Positions 9,807 through 21,812 of a stretch of DNA of 64,000 bases are shown piece by piece; position 1 is the first letter of the stretch; the number at the start of each line of letters is the position of its first letter. The stretch is from Imbricaverruca yamaguchii. Lineage: Eukaryota; Arthropoda; Thecostraca; Neoverrucidae. Both the position numbers and the translations under genes were made by a program. Under the pieces are notes generated by a model. The model was not told the origin of the DNA. It did not search any database and saw nothing but the letters and a program-made list of their open reading frames with translations. The stretch is from assembly GCA_034440575.1 (NCBI GenBank), contig JAOTOL010001268.1, forward strand, positions 335,001 through 399,000. Direction: 5' to 3'.

Positions 9807-12800
9807 AGCGACAGCGTCCTCAGCCAGCTGCTGTAGGCGACAGCGTCCTCAGCCAGCTGCTGTAGGCGACAGCGTCCTCAGCCAGCTGCTGTAGGCGACA
9901 GCGTCCTCAGCCAGCTGCTGTAGGCGACAGCGTCCTCAGCCAGCTGCTGTAGGCGACAGCGTCCTCAGCCAGCTGCTGTAGGCGACAGCGTCCTCAGCCA
10001 GCTGCTGTAGGCGACAGCGTCCTCAGCCAGCTGCTGTAGGCGACAGCGTCCTCAGCCAGCTGCTGTAGACGACAGCGTCCTCAGCCAGCTGCTGTAGGCG
10101 ACAGCGTCCTCAGCCAGCTGCTGTAGGCGACAGCGTCCTCAGCCAGCTGCTGTAGGCGACAGCGTCCTCAGCCAGCTGCTGTAGGCGACAGCGTCCTCAG
10201 CCAGCTGCTGTAGGCGACAGCGTCCTCAGCCAGCTGCTGTAGACGACAGCGTCCTCAGCCAGCTGCTGTAGACGACAGCGTCCTCAGCCAGCTGCTGTGG
10301 CGACAGCGTCCTCAGCCAGCTGCTGTAGGCGACAGCGTCCTCAGCCAGCTGCTGTAGGCGACAGCGTCCTCAGCCAGCTGCTGTAGGCGACAGCGTCCTC
10401 AGCCAGCTGCTGTAGGCGACAGCGTCCTCAGCCAGCTGCTGTAGGCGACAGCGTCCTCAGCCAGCTGCTGTAGGCGACAGCGTCCTCAGCCAGCTGCTGT
10501 AGGCGACAGCGTCCTCAGCCAGCTGCTGTAGGCGACAGCGTCCTCAGCCAGCTGCTGTAGGCGACAGCGTCCTCAGCCAGCTGCTGTAGGCGACAGCGTC
10601 CTCAGCCAGCTGCTGTAGGCGACAGCGTCCTCAGCCAGCTGCTGTAGGCGACAGCGTCCTCAGCCAGCTGCTGTAGGCGACAGCGTCCTCAGCCAGCTGC
10701 TGTGGGCGACAGCGTCCTCAGCCAGCTGCTGTAGGCGACAGCGTCCTCAGCCAGCTGCTGTAGGCGACAGCGTCCTCAGCCAGCTGCTGTAGGCGACAGC
10801 GTCCTCAGCCAGCTGCTGTAGGCGACAGCGTCCTCAGCCAGCTGCTGTAGGCGACAGCGTCCTCAGCCAGCTGTAGGCGACAGCGTCCTCAGCCAGCTGC
10901 TGTAGGCGACAGCGTCCTCAGCCAGCTGCTGTAGGCGACAGCGTCCTCAGCCAGCTGCTGTAGGCGACAGCGTCCTCAGCCAGCTGCTGTAGGCGACAGC
11001 GTCCTCAGCCAGCTGCTGTAGGCGACAGCGTCCTGCCAGCTGTGGAGCGTGCTGTAGGCGAAGGTCCTGCCAGCTGCTGTGGCGACAGCGTCCTCAGCCA
11101 GCTGCTGTAGGCGACAGCGTCCTCAGCCAGCTGCTGTAGGCGACAGCGTCCTCAGCCAGCTGCTGTAGGCGACAGCGTCCTTCAGCCAGCTGCTGTAGGC
11201 GACAGCGTCCTCAGCCAGCTGCTGTAGGCGACAGCGTCCTCAGCCAGCTGCTGTAGGCGACAGCGTCCTCAGCCAGCTGCTGTAGGCGACAGCGTCCTCA
11301 GCCAGCTGCGTAGGCGACAGCGTCCTCAGCCAGCTGCTGTAGGCGACAGCGTCCTCAGCCAGCTGCTGTAGGCGACAGCGTCCTCAGCCAGCTGCTGTAG
11401 GCGACAGCGTCCTCAGCCAGCTGCTGTAGGCGACAGCGTCCTCAGCCAGCTGCTGTAGGCGACAGGTCCTCAGCCAGCTGCTGTAGGCGACAGCGTCCTC
11501 AGCCAGCTGCTGAGGCGACAGCGTCCTCAGCCAGCTGCTGTAGGCGACAGCGTCCTCAGCCAGCTGCTGTAGGCGACAGCGTCCTCAGCCAGCTGCTGTA
11601 GGCGACAGCGTCCTCAGCCAGCTGCTGTAGGCGACAGCGTCCTCAGCCAGCTGCTGTAGGCGACAGCGTCCTCAGCCAGCTGCTGTAGGCGACAGCGTCC
11701 TCAGCCAGCTGCTGTAGGCGACAGCGTCCTCAGCCAGCTGCTGTAGGCGACAGCGTCCTCAGCCAGCTGCTGTAGGCGACAGCGCCGCTGCTGTGGAGCG
11801 TCCTCAGCCAGCTGCTGTAGGCGACAGCGTCCTCAGCCAGCTGCTGTAGGCGAAGCGTCTCAGCAGCGTCCTCAGCCAGCTGCTGTAGGCGACAGCGTCC
11901 TCAGCCAGCTGCTGTAGGCGACAGCGTCCTCAGCCAGCTGCTGTAGGCGACAGCGTCCTCAGCCAGCTGCTGTAGGCGACAGCGTCCTCAGCCAGCTGCT
12001 GTAGGCGACAGCGTCCTCAGCCAGCTGCTGTAGGCGACAGCGTCCTCAGCCAGCTGCTGTAGGCGACAGCGTCCTCAGCCAGCTGCTGTAGGCGACAGCG
12101 TCCTCAGCCAGCTGCTGTAGGCGACAGCGTCCTCAGCCAGCTGCTGTAGGCGACAGCGTCCTCAGCCAGCTGCTGTAGGCGACAGCGTCCTCAGCCAGCT
12201 GCTGTAGGCGACAGCGTCCTCAGCCAGCTGCTGTAGGCGACAGCGTCCTCAGCCAGCTGCTGTAGGCGACAGCGTCCTCAGCCAGCTGCTGTAGGCGACA
12301 GCGTCCTCAGCCAGCTGCTGTAGGCGACAGCGTCCTCAGCCAGCTGCTGTAGGCGACAGCGTCCTCAGCCAGCTGCTGTAGGCGACAGCGTCCTCAGCCA
12401 GCTGCTGTAGGCGACAGCGTCCTCAGCCAGCTGCTGTAGGCGACAGCGTCCTCAGCCAGCTGCTGTAGGCGACAGCGTCCTCAGCCAGCTGCTGTAGGCG
12501 ACAGCGTCCTCAGCCAGCTGCTGTAGGCGACAGCGTCCTCAGCCAGCTGCTGTAGGCGACAGCGTCCTCAGCCAGCTGCTGTAGGCGACAGCGTCCTCAG
12601 CCAGCTGCTGTAGGCGACAGCGTCCTCAGCCAGCTGCTGTAGGCGACAGCGTCCTCAGCCAGCTGCTGTAGGCGACAGCGTCCTCAGCCAGCTGCTGTAG
12701 GCGACAGCGTCCTCAGCCAGCTAGCCTCAGCGCTGCTGTAGGCGACAGCGTCCTCAGCCAGCTGCTGTAGGCGACAGCGTCCTCAGCCAGCTGCTGTAGG

Positions 12801-13641
12801 CGACAGCGTCCTCAGCCAGCTGCTGTAGGCGACAGCGTCCTCAGCCAGCTGCTGTAGGCGACAGCGTCCTCAGCCAGCTGCTGTAGGCGACAGCGTCCTC
12901 AGCCAGCTGCTGTAGGCGACAGCGTCCTCAGCCAGCTGCTGTAGGCGACAGCGTCCTCAGCCAGCTGCTGTAGGCGACAGCGTCCTCAGCCAGCTGCTGT
13001 AGGCGACAGCGTCCTCAGCCAGCTGCTGTAGGCGACAGCGTCCTCAGCCAGCTGCTGTAGGCGACAGCGTCCTCAGCCAGCTGCTGTAGGCGACAGCGTC
13101 CTCAGCCAGCTGCTGTAGGCGACAGCGTCCTCAGCCAGCTGCTGTAGGCGACAGCGTCCTCAGCCAGCTGCTGTAGGCGACAGCGTCCTCAGCCAGCTGC
13201 TGTAGGCGACAGCGTCCTCAGCCAGCTGCTGTAGGCGACAGCGTCCTCAGCCAGCTGCTGTAGGCGACAGCGTCCTCAGCCAGCTGCTGTAGGCGACAGC
13301 GTCCTCAGCCAGCTGCTGTAGGCGACAGCGTCCTCAGCCAGCTGCTGTAGGCGACAGCGTCCTCAGCCAGCTGCTGTAGGCGACAGCGTCCTCAGCCAGC
13401 TGCTGTAGGCGACAGCGTCCTCAGCCAGCTGCTGTAGGCGACAGCGTCCTCAGCCAGCTGCTGTAGGCGACAGCGTCCTCAGCCAGCTGCTGTAGGCGAC
13501 AGCGTCCTCAGCCAGCTGCTGTAGGCGACAGCGTCCTCAGCCAGCTGCTGTAGGCGACAGCGTCCTCAGCCAGCTGCTGTAGGCGACAGCGTCCTCAGCC
13601 AGCTGCTGTAGGCGACAGCGTCCTCAGCCAGCTGCTGTAGG
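9807..13641. repeat. 29-bp satellite, about 131 copies
   Basis: The core CAGCGTCCTCAGCCAGCTGC is followed by TGTAGGCGA. The array is highly homogeneous over 3.8 kb, with a few rearranged units near 11030-11080, 11785-11800, 11850-11870 and 12720-12735. The plus-strand unit has CAGCTGCTGTAG, an acceptor-like end; the right end merges into the unique patch at 13642-13712. It is the largest array in the window. Confidence 0.99.
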
Positions 13642-13712
13642 CATCAGCTGCGGAGGCCTTGAGCGGGACCACGCTCATGTCCACAGACGGTGGCCGGAAG
13701 TGACCGCACAGG
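13642..13712 (-). CDS. Candidate coding patch, strand uncertain
   Basis: On the minus strand the frame reads GHFRPPSVDMSVVPLKASAA and runs on as DAYSSWLRTL into the first satellite unit, reminiscent of a C-terminal PH helix but with no proper donor. On the plus strand the same bases are bounded by the acceptor CTGCTGTAG and the donor CACAG with GTACCT, with an open frame ISCGGLERDHAHVHRRWPEV. I cannot decide between them or exclude chance. Confidence 0.2.
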
Positions 13713-13734
13713 TACCTGCTTACTTGTCCCGTAT

Positions 13735-14100
13735 GCATATGCACATGCTTGCACGCGCATACTGGCGTTTGCGGGCGTATGTCGTCATTTTCGCGCGTAC
13801 ATAGGCGTTTGCGAGCGCGCATACGGGCGCGTGTATGCCGGTCCTTGCGCGCGTATACCGGTGCTCGCGCGCCTTTACCGGTGTTCGCGCGCATTTGCCG
13901 GTGTCTGTGCACATTTGCCGGTGTTTGCGCGCGCTTGTCGGTGTTCGCGCGAGTGTATCGGCGTTGGCGCGTGTATATTGATGTTTGCGCGCGTATATCG
14001 ATGTTTGCGCGCGCATATCGGTGTTTGCGCGCGTTTATCAGCGCTTGCGCGCGTATATTGGCGTTTGCGCGAGCACGTATTTGCGCGCGTACGACGAAGT
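13735..14100. repeat. Degenerate array of about 22 bp
   Basis: About 16 diverged copies of GTGTTTGCGCGCGTATATCG-like units rich in GCGCGC. Open on both strands, giving spurious Arg/Cys-rich frames. Confidence 0.88.
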
Positions 14101-14198
14101 GAGTGACCTGATGTCAATGTTTAACAGAGGAAATCGACTAGGACATCTATCGCGACAAAAGCAGAGCGAAGTTATTGCAGCCGGGTACCCTCGCGTGT

Positions 14199-15538
14199 GA
14201 ACACGCGCCCTGGCGGGGGGGGTGCGAAATCCACCCACCCTCCGGTTTTTCGTAGATATCTCCAGATGTTACCGGGCGATATACGCCATTGTTTGTGTAC
14301 CTGCTTATAAATGACCGGCGCGTTGTGTAAAGTTAAAAAAATGATAATAGACCGAAATTGTTTTTCGGGTTAGAGGTCGGTAAAGTCAAAAGAAATTATC
14401 AGAGCCAGACCAAAAATATCGGCGCTGATGCGCTTCCCGTATATTGGCAAAAAGGAAGTGTTCTTAGCAAAACTAGCGACTTGTTTGGTGTACATTGTTA
14501 TGCTATATTGTTTCAAAGACATGTCAGGTCATCGAGGTCCAGTCAGGTCAAGTTTATGACAGGTTAACCCACGCCCTGGAGGGGGGATGGCGAAATCCGT
14601 CCACCCCTCCGATTTTTCGTACATAACTCCATATCGCACCGGCCGATAGACGCCATTTTTGCGTACCTACTTAGAAATGATCGGCGCATTGTTTAAAGTA
14701 AGAAAAATGAAAATCGGCCGAGAACTTTTCAAGTTAGTGGCCGTTAAAGTAAAAACAATTCGCAGTGCCAGACCACAAAAATCGGCGCTGATGCCCTTCC
14801 CGTACGTTGGCAAAGGGGAACTGTTCTTGACAACACTAGGGATTTGTTTGATGCATTTTGTCATGCTATATAATTTAAAAGTCATGTTAGGTCGCCGAGG
14901 CCAAGTCAGGTCAAGTTCATGACAGGCTAATAGAACCAAGCTTGGTCAACTGGAATGTTGTCAAAAATGCAAATGACTGTCATGCGATTGATGTCACTTT
15001 ACATGTTATTCCGTACACACCCCAAAATCTACTGTTTGCCACTGTATGCCTAAGCGTTTCCATACTTGATTCGTGTATTTCACTCCTTTCTTTGCGAAGT
15101 CGATTGTGCTGAACCGCCCAACGGAGCAGTCGGGTGGGCAGCCCGGTTCCGGTAACTGGAGCAGGTAATGACCTGCTAAAGTGCTCCTATATAGGTGACC
15201 TGAGGTCAAATGGCCGATCTGGCATCTGTATTGCATCATTAGTAATGTCCAAAACATCATTCATGCCAATTTTGGCGCATTTAAACACAAGAACAGTGAT
15301 CCATAACATTGACAAGCCAATCCACGCAAAACCAGACAATTTTGCTATTTTGACCTCATTTGACCTTGAAGATTTTGACCTAAGGCCATGCAATTTGCAC
15401 ACAATAGAATTCACTATCGTGCACATCCACCGTGCGAATTTCGTTGCTCTAGCCTCAGTAGGAGCCGAGATCTTAGGGGGGCGGAATCCGCCCCTCCAGT
15501 GCGCGTAATTTTCCGAAGCCCTCCAGGGCGCGTGTTAA
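14199..15538. mobile_element. Candidate non-autonomous DNA transposon with terminal inverted repeats
   Basis: The left end has AACACGCGCCCTGG at about 14200-14213, and its reverse complement CCAGGGCGCGTGTT lies at 15523-15536. Inside the left end is a direct duplication of about 365 bp (14206-14570 and 14571-14935), each starting CGCCCTGG with GCGAAATCC and ending GTCAGGTCAAGTTTATGACA or its variant. The right end has a GGGGCGGAATCCGCCCCTCC palindrome. No transposase frame is present. Confidence 0.55.
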
Positions 15539-16404
15539 TGTTGGTTGTAACGTGAACTGGTACCGGAGGGAAGGTGACGAAGCATCCATTAACAGGAACA
15601 AATCGCAGAATAATTATTCACTGGCATAACTTCGAGAAATATGCATCTTCATAGGACTACATTTATTCTAGTTTTGCGTGACTGGAAACACCACGAACTT
15701 TCTTGAACGTTATGGCATCGCAAATACAGAGCTCAGAAGCGAAGTTGATATTAATCCATTCCGCAACGCCTTTTTTATATCACAAATTATTACGTGGGGT
15801 TGATTCTATAATGGCAAAGCACTTGACAATAATAAGGATCAAACACAAAGCTAAAGTAGCAGAAAACGTCTCAATAGATTCTACGTTGGAGCCACCCCAC
15901 ATATGTCCGACCAATTACATGCGGCAGCGGCAGGGCTAAGAAAAGCTCAGTTATGAAAGACTATGCTACAGAACTACACCACCAACAGTTCGCAAATGAC
16001 GGAAGCGTAAGAAATGAAATGCGAATAACCATCGCCATTCACCCCGGCACCTGGATGCCGTCAAGGCGAGGCGAGGCGAGGCGAGGCGACGCACCACGCC
16101 GTCTCCGCTTATGGAGGACAATTTGCCAGTGACTGGTGGCCTCTTACATTGTCTGAAGTTGTGCCATAATTACAGGATACCGGCTAGAATATTCAAATTG
16201 TGCATCTCCTGAAAGAGCGCATTAACGTCATCGTCTGCAGAGATGATATTTTACATTTGGTAAAGTATCACCTTTTGCTGAGGTACTAAAAGTTTCCCAG
16301 GACTGTACTCCGATGTTGAGTTTCGAGGCGGTATTTTACACGCTCCATGCGGATTGTGACAGCAACCCATCTGCATAACGGGCGCAGCGGGGTAGTTGCG
16401 CAGT
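15539..16404. other. Unique AT-rich sequence without a supported gene
   Basis: Low-GC unique DNA with only short open frames. A (GAGGC)n run lies at about 16064-16088. No domain or RNA gene seen. Confidence 0.6.
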
Positions 16405-16572
<168 letters not shown>

Positions 16573-16687
16573 ATCCAGCATATCACGGCAGCTGCGCAGC
16601 TCAGCGCCGGCGACGTTAGGGTTAGCGGCTTGTGCGGCGCAGGAGTCGCCAGCGGTGGTGGTGATGAGCCCGTGTCCTCGGGAGCTG

Positions 16688-16812
16688 CGTGCAGTTATGA
16701 GCAGCTACCAGCATTTATCAGCAAGCTACCAGCATTTATCAGCACCACTCCTGGTGTTATGAGCAGCTACCAGCATTTATCAGCACCACTCCTGGTGTTA
16801 TGAGCAGCTGTT
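16688..16812. repeat. 41-bp short array, about 3 copies
   Basis: Copies share CTACCAGCATTTATCAGCA and CACTCCTGGTGTTATGAGCA. Confidence 0.9.
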
Positions 16813-16892
16813 ACCAGCAGTTAGTTCTCCGCACCACCCTGTGCTCTCCACCGGCTGCTGTGGCAACACCAGCCAACATCAGTCGCCGCCGC

Positions 16893-17120
16893 GGGCGACA
16901 GTGACCGCGGACAGTGACCGCGGACAGTGACCGCGGACAGTGACCGCGGACGGTGACCGCGGACAGTGACCGCGGACAGTGACCGCGGACACAGTGACCG
17001 CGGACGGTGACCGCTGACGGTGACCGCGGACAGTGACCGCGGACAGTGACCGCGGACACAGTGACCGCGGACGGTGACCGCTGACGGTGACCGCGGACAG
17101 TGGCCGCGGACGGTGACCGG
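16893..17120. repeat. 13-bp array
   Basis: About 17 copies of GACAGTGACCGCG with GACGGTGACCGCG and CACAGTGACCGCG variants. Confidence 0.97.
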
Positions 17121-17137
17121 AGCGTGGTGCGGGTCAC

Positions 17138-17228
17138 TTGAACAGTGCACCCAGACACGCGGCCGTCATTTCAACAGTGCACCCAGACACGCGGCCGTCA
17201 CTTCAACAGTGCACCCAGACGGGCGGCC
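17138..17228. repeat. 32-bp array, 3 copies
   Basis: Copies share AACAGTGCACCCAGACACGC followed by GGCCGTCA. Confidence 0.93.
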
Positions 17229-17454
17229 GGCGTACGCCAGATGTCACGTGATCAAAATACGGCACAGGTTGATCCACAGAGCGGCCGTGAGGTCGGACCT
17301 CACTACGGCAAAGATCGACGCTAAGGTACGGTACGATTCGGTACATACGGATACATCCGGTGGATATTACAGGAAATTAGCACACAGTTCCCCTCGAGAT
17401 GCACCATCCGTATATAATGCAATATAACATAACATTTCCGACATACATCATCCA

Positions 17455-17595
17455 CCCGGGACAATCAAATACACTCACTGTGGGAGTATCACATCACCCG
17501 GGGATACACCGTCACTGTGGGAATGTCACGTGACTTGGCGATACACTGTCACTACGGGCATATCACGTCACGTGATGACTCATCGCCACTCAGGG
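17455..17595. repeat. Degenerate array of about 45 bp, 3 copies
   Basis: Copies share ATACACCGTCACTGTGGGA and TATCACGTCAC-like segments. Confidence 0.75.
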
Positions 17596-17727
17596 AACAC
17601 CACGTTTTTCGGTGAACTGACCGGACAATGGGCGCCAATAGGGACGTTTCTGCGCTTCAAGCGTTCGACTACTTTTCTCCGAGAGGACACGAGCAGCTAC
17701 ATGATCATCCGTCCCAAATACGGCGCG

Positions 17728-18010
17728 CATCAGCTCCGGGGTACCGGGCGCGAGACAAATACGGCGCGCCATCAGCTCCGGGGTACCGGGCGCGAGACAA
17801 ATACGGCGCGCCATCAGCTCTGGGGTACCGGGCGCGAGACAAATACGGCGCGCCATCAGCTCTGGGGTACCGGGCGCGAGACAAATACGGCGCGCCACCA
17901 GCTCCGGGGTACCGGGCGCGAGACAAATACGGCGCGCCATCAGCTCCGGGGTACCGGGCGCGAGACAAATACGGCGCGCCATCGGGGTACCGGGCGCGAG
18001 ACAAATACGG
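17728..18010. repeat. 42-bp array, 7 copies
   Basis: Copies share GGGGTACCGGGCGCGAGACA and AATACGGCGCGCCATCAGCT. Open in several frames on both strands. Confidence 0.96.
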
Positions 18011-18239
18011 CGCCGTCTCCGTCAGCCGTCACGCTCAGCGCCCGGGCCGGCCGTCACGGCCGTCACGCCGCTGTTTCCTCGTCAGATAGCAGACGGCACG
18101 CTTTGTCGGCGGATACACTGACGGCGCCCGATGCAGCAACTGCACGGGCTTCGCCAAATTAAGCAGCGTTTTCACGTGAAGATGAGTGAACGAGACTGAA
18201 ATGCAGCTCGAATGAAACGACGGCTCAGGCGTATGGTGC

Positions 18240-18905
18240 CGTTCTCAGGGCGCAGGGCGTCGTGACGCTCTCCGTGCCGACGGCGTGACGTGACGCTCTC
18301 CGTGCCGACGGCGTGACGTGACGCTCTCCGTGCCGACGGCGTGACGTTCTCCGTGTTGACGTGACGCTCTCTGTGTTGACGTGACGGTCTCCGTGTTGAC
18401 GACGTGACACTCTCCGTGCTGACGGCGTGACGGTCTCCGTGTTGACGTGACGCTCTCTGTGTTGACGTGACGGTCTCTGTGTTGACGACGTGACACTCTC
18501 CGTGCTGACGGCGTGACGCTCTCCGTGCTGAGCGTGACGCTCTGTGCTGAGCGTGACGCTCTCCGTGCTGAGCGTGACGTCTCCGTGTTGACGACGTGAC
18601 ACTCCGTGCTGACGGCGTGACGCTCTCCGTGCTGACGGCGTGACGCTCTCCGTGCTGACGGGACGCTCCCGTACTGACGGTGACGTGACGTTCTGTGTTG
18701 ACGTGACGCTCTGTGTTGACGTGATGCTCTCCGTGTTGACGTGACGTTCTCCGTGTTGACGTGACGGTCTCTGTGTTGACGACGTGACACTCTCCGTGCT
18801 GACGTGACGGTCTCCGTGTTGACGTGACGCTCTCTGTGTTGACGTGACGGTCTTCGTGTTGACGACGTGACACTCTCCGTGCTGACGGCGTGACGTGACG
18901 CTCTC
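18240..18905. repeat. Array of about 20-bp CTCTCCGTGCTGACG units
   Basis: Over 30 irregular copies of GTGACGCTCTCCGTGTTGAC and related variants with higher-order mixing of GCGTGACG and GACGTGACA segments. Confidence 0.94.
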
Positions 18906-19185
18906 AGCAGCTCGCGCTCCACAACAATGACGTCAAACCGCCTCGTGTGACGCCTTGCCCGTGACGCTGGAGTCTGCAGCCTCTTACTGGTGGTAAAAAC
19001 ACGCGTGGAGCAGCGAACGGACACAGTGTTTGCCTGTTGGCGAGCTGACGCTCCACTGCCCCGGACATGTCTCCAGCATGTCGCAAGTCCGCAAGCTCAC
19101 CTAGAGTTACGCAGCAGACGTGAATGGAATACCGGAGCTTTTTGTCACTTGGCGCGGCCGCTGCTGAGGGACGGGCACACCCCGC

Positions 19186-19278
19186 CTGACATCTCCGGCC
19201 ACGTGGGGGCAGCTGCCACATCTCCGGCCACGTGGGGGCAGCTGCCACAAACTCCGGCCACGTGGGGGCAGCTGCCAA
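19186..19278. repeat. 31-bp array, 3 copies
   Basis: Three copies of CTCCGGCCACGTGGGGGCAG followed by CTGCCACA. Each contains CCACGTGG. Confidence 0.93.
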
Positions 19279-19777
19279 CTGATTCTCTTAGCTGCCGGCT
19301 ATTTGCGAGCACGTCTACCGAGCGACCCATGTTTTACAGCGGTACTGGAGGACTGACGTAGGCCGGCGCTCTAACGAACTGAGCTATTGGGACGAATAAT
19401 ATCAGTGCAATTATAATAACACACGAATGACCACCAATGGGAAGGTCATGCGGCCATGGGAAGGTCGTGCTCCTCCGGCCGGGAAAAGGCGCCCTCTCGG
19501 AAGGCTCGAGTGCCCCTCCGATCGATTTTTTTTCAGCCAGAGAAGCCCCTCCAGGTACTTTCCAAGTGGCGTTCCTCCAGACATGTCCCCCATGTCAATT
19601 CCTGGATCCTACTTCGCAACGTCACAAATGTTGGTAGTCATCTGGGTCTAAGTGTAACGGGACACCATCCTCACACAGGAAGAGAAGAATACGGATGCGA
19701 TGAAATCCATAAAGCTCAAGATGGAGACCAATTTCCTGTTGGGCGTTCTTCTCCATCTGAACGCATCAACTGCCACA

Positions 19778-19862
19778 CGCTGGTTCAGCTGCCACAACTG
19801 CCACAACTGCCACACGCTGGTTCAGCTGCCACAACTGCCACAACTGCAACACGCTGGTTCAC
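19778..19862. repeat. Short imperfect repeats of CTGCCACAACTGCCAC
   Basis: Two larger copies ending ACACGCTGGTTCA, each with a run of GCCACAACT units. Confidence 0.85.
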
Positions 19863-20154
19863 CCTCTCAAGGGCTCGCGCAACGGCTTCCCCGTAACGCT
19901 GCACTGGCATTGGTGCTGAAGAAAAATATGCTGTCGGATTCGAACGGGCCGTGGTAGTGTCGCCGACAGCGCAGCGCTGCGCAATACCAACGAGGTGTCG
20001 CCGTGATGCGCACCGCCGAGACGGCACAAACAGTGGCGCAGAGGGCGACAAACGCGGCGCAGACGGCGACAAACAGTGGCGCAGAGGGCGACAAACACGG
20101 CGCGGCCCATACGAACACGGCGCTGTTTGTGTGGCAGCGTGGCAGCGTCAGGTC

Positions 20155-20762
20155 TGTTTGTGACGCCGACACAGCGTCAGGTCTGTCTGGGACACCGACA
20201 CAGCGTCAGGTCTCCATGGGACACCGACACAGCGTCAGGTCTCCATGGGACGCCGACACAGCGTCAGGTCTGTCTGGGACACACCGACACAGCGTCAGGT
20301 CTTCATTGGACGTCGACACAGCGTCAGGTCTCCATGGGACGCCGACACAGCGTCAGGTCTCCATGGGACGCCGACACAGCGTCAGGTCTCCATGGGACGC
20401 CGACACAGCGTCAGGTCTCCATGGGACGCCGACACAGCGTCAGGTCTCCATGGGACGCCGACACAGCGTCAGGTCTCCATGGGACGCCGACACAGCGTCA
20501 GGTCTCCATGGGACGCCGACACAGCGTCAGGTATCCATGGGACGCCGACACAGCGTCATATCTATCCGAGCCGCCGACACAGCGTCAGGTCTCCATGGGA
20601 CGCCGACACAGCGTCAGGTCTCCATGGGACGCCGACACAGCGTCAGGTCTTCATGGGACGCCGACACAGCGTCAGGTATCCATGGGACGCCGACACAGCG
20701 TCAGGTATCCATGGGACGCCGACACAGCGTCAGGTCTAAGACGGCGACACAGCGTCATATCT
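20155..20762. repeat. 29-bp array, about 21 copies
   Basis: Units share GCCGACACAGCGTCAGGTCT then CCATGGGAC. Long plus-strand frames in all three phases come from the period not being a multiple of three. Confidence 0.97.
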
Positions 20763-21567
20763 ATCTGGACCGCCGACAAACACGCGCCGGCCGAGAGTGC
20801 CCGCGGCGCCTCGTCAGCAGGGCGGCACTTTGTAGCGGCCACGTCGCCGTCGCCGCCGCCCGTCAGACAGAGTCCGGCCGGCACACACCGGCTGACCTCG
20901 TGGTGTCACGTGGCCATCACTGCCCGGCCGTGACGCAACACGGAGCCGGTCACCAGGCCGGCCGTCCGCCCGGCTCGGGGCTACTGGAGCGCCAGCTCTG
21001 CTTCTCACCGTGCAGTCCACGTAGGTGCTAAATATCCATAATAGCCGCTGCACGTGGAAGGAATGTATCGTGAAATAAATAAGTAGATGCCGCGTCAAAT
21101 GTAGAGACCTACTCTGATCAGGGACGGAGTTTCCTGTTACTTTGGTGTGGTTTGGCTGACACCGTCCGTGCTTCTGGCGTTGCCAACTACTTGCTCCTTT
21201 AACATGGGCCCTATGAGATGGGCCCCACCGACCAAATTGGCGGCAACTTGTTGCCTTCGTGAACTGGGCCCGCCATGTAATTTTCGAATTTCTCCGCCCA
21301 TGTTTCCGGTACATCCTTCTGTGCGAACTATCCACAGTTGGTCACTGGCGTTGCTGCTATACAGTGTAGGGCCAACAATATTTAATGCACGGCTCGTCTG
21401 GACTGTTTTCAATACCTTAAAAAAAACTGGCAATACGAATAGTAATGCACTTATTGTCTTCTTCAAATCAGTAATTTAGCATTGAGTGTGAAAACTGTAT
21501 GATCAAAGGCGACAACGCACATTTAGTGCTGATATTGGTCTGATGTCATGGCCATTATGCATTCTAC
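20763..21567. other. Unique sequence without a supported gene
   Basis: GC-rich to about 21030, then AT-richer. Short open frames only. A 39-base patch at about 21013-21051 has acceptor- and donor-like ends on the minus strand but no other support. The paired GGGCCC-containing segments at 21208-21228 suggest local palindromes. Confidence 0.5.
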
Positions 21568-21626
21568 GTTCTCAGAATTCAAAGCGCTAGCATGAGTAGC
21601 ATGCTAGCGCTTTTAATTCTGAGAAC
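21568..21626. repeat. 27-bp inverted repeat (hairpin)
   Basis: Left arm 21568-21594 and right arm 21600-21626 match at 26 of 27 positions around a 5-base loop (AGTAG). The arms contain GCGCTAGCATG and GTTCTCAGAATT. Could be the end of a MITE or a cruciform-forming site. Confidence 0.93.
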
Positions 21627-21719
21627 AGTTCGACGATGATTCATATTTGACGGTTGATTGAAGATTGAGTCATTGACGATTTAGGTCACAGTTTGAACGT
21701 TATATTTAAGCCCATGCTC

Positions 21720-21812
21720 AGAATTATTCCGAAATTGTGCTGATTACAGTACGTACAATAAATTCCTGCAGCCGCACTGATTACTGCAAACTGTATCATT
21801 TCGGAATAATCT
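21720..21812. repeat. Inverted repeat with 15-16-bp arms
   Basis: AGAATTATTCCGAAAT at 21720-21735 pairs with ATTTCGGAATAATCT at 21798-21812, with one extra base in the left arm. The interior has two related GCTGATTACAG and CTGATTACTG segments. It resembles a small MITE. Confidence 0.8.

Noticed and set aside
9807..13641. CRISPR-like regular repeats
   Set aside because: Units are directly abutting with no unique spacers, in a eukaryotic context; it is a satellite.
13735..14117. Arg/Cys-rich open frames on both strands
   Set aside because: Degenerate 22-bp repeat with alternating GCGC; open by composition.
21012..21051. 39-base minus-strand micro-exon with splice-like ends
   Set aside because: Only splice-site resemblance supports it; no protein similarity, no array copy and no phase partner.
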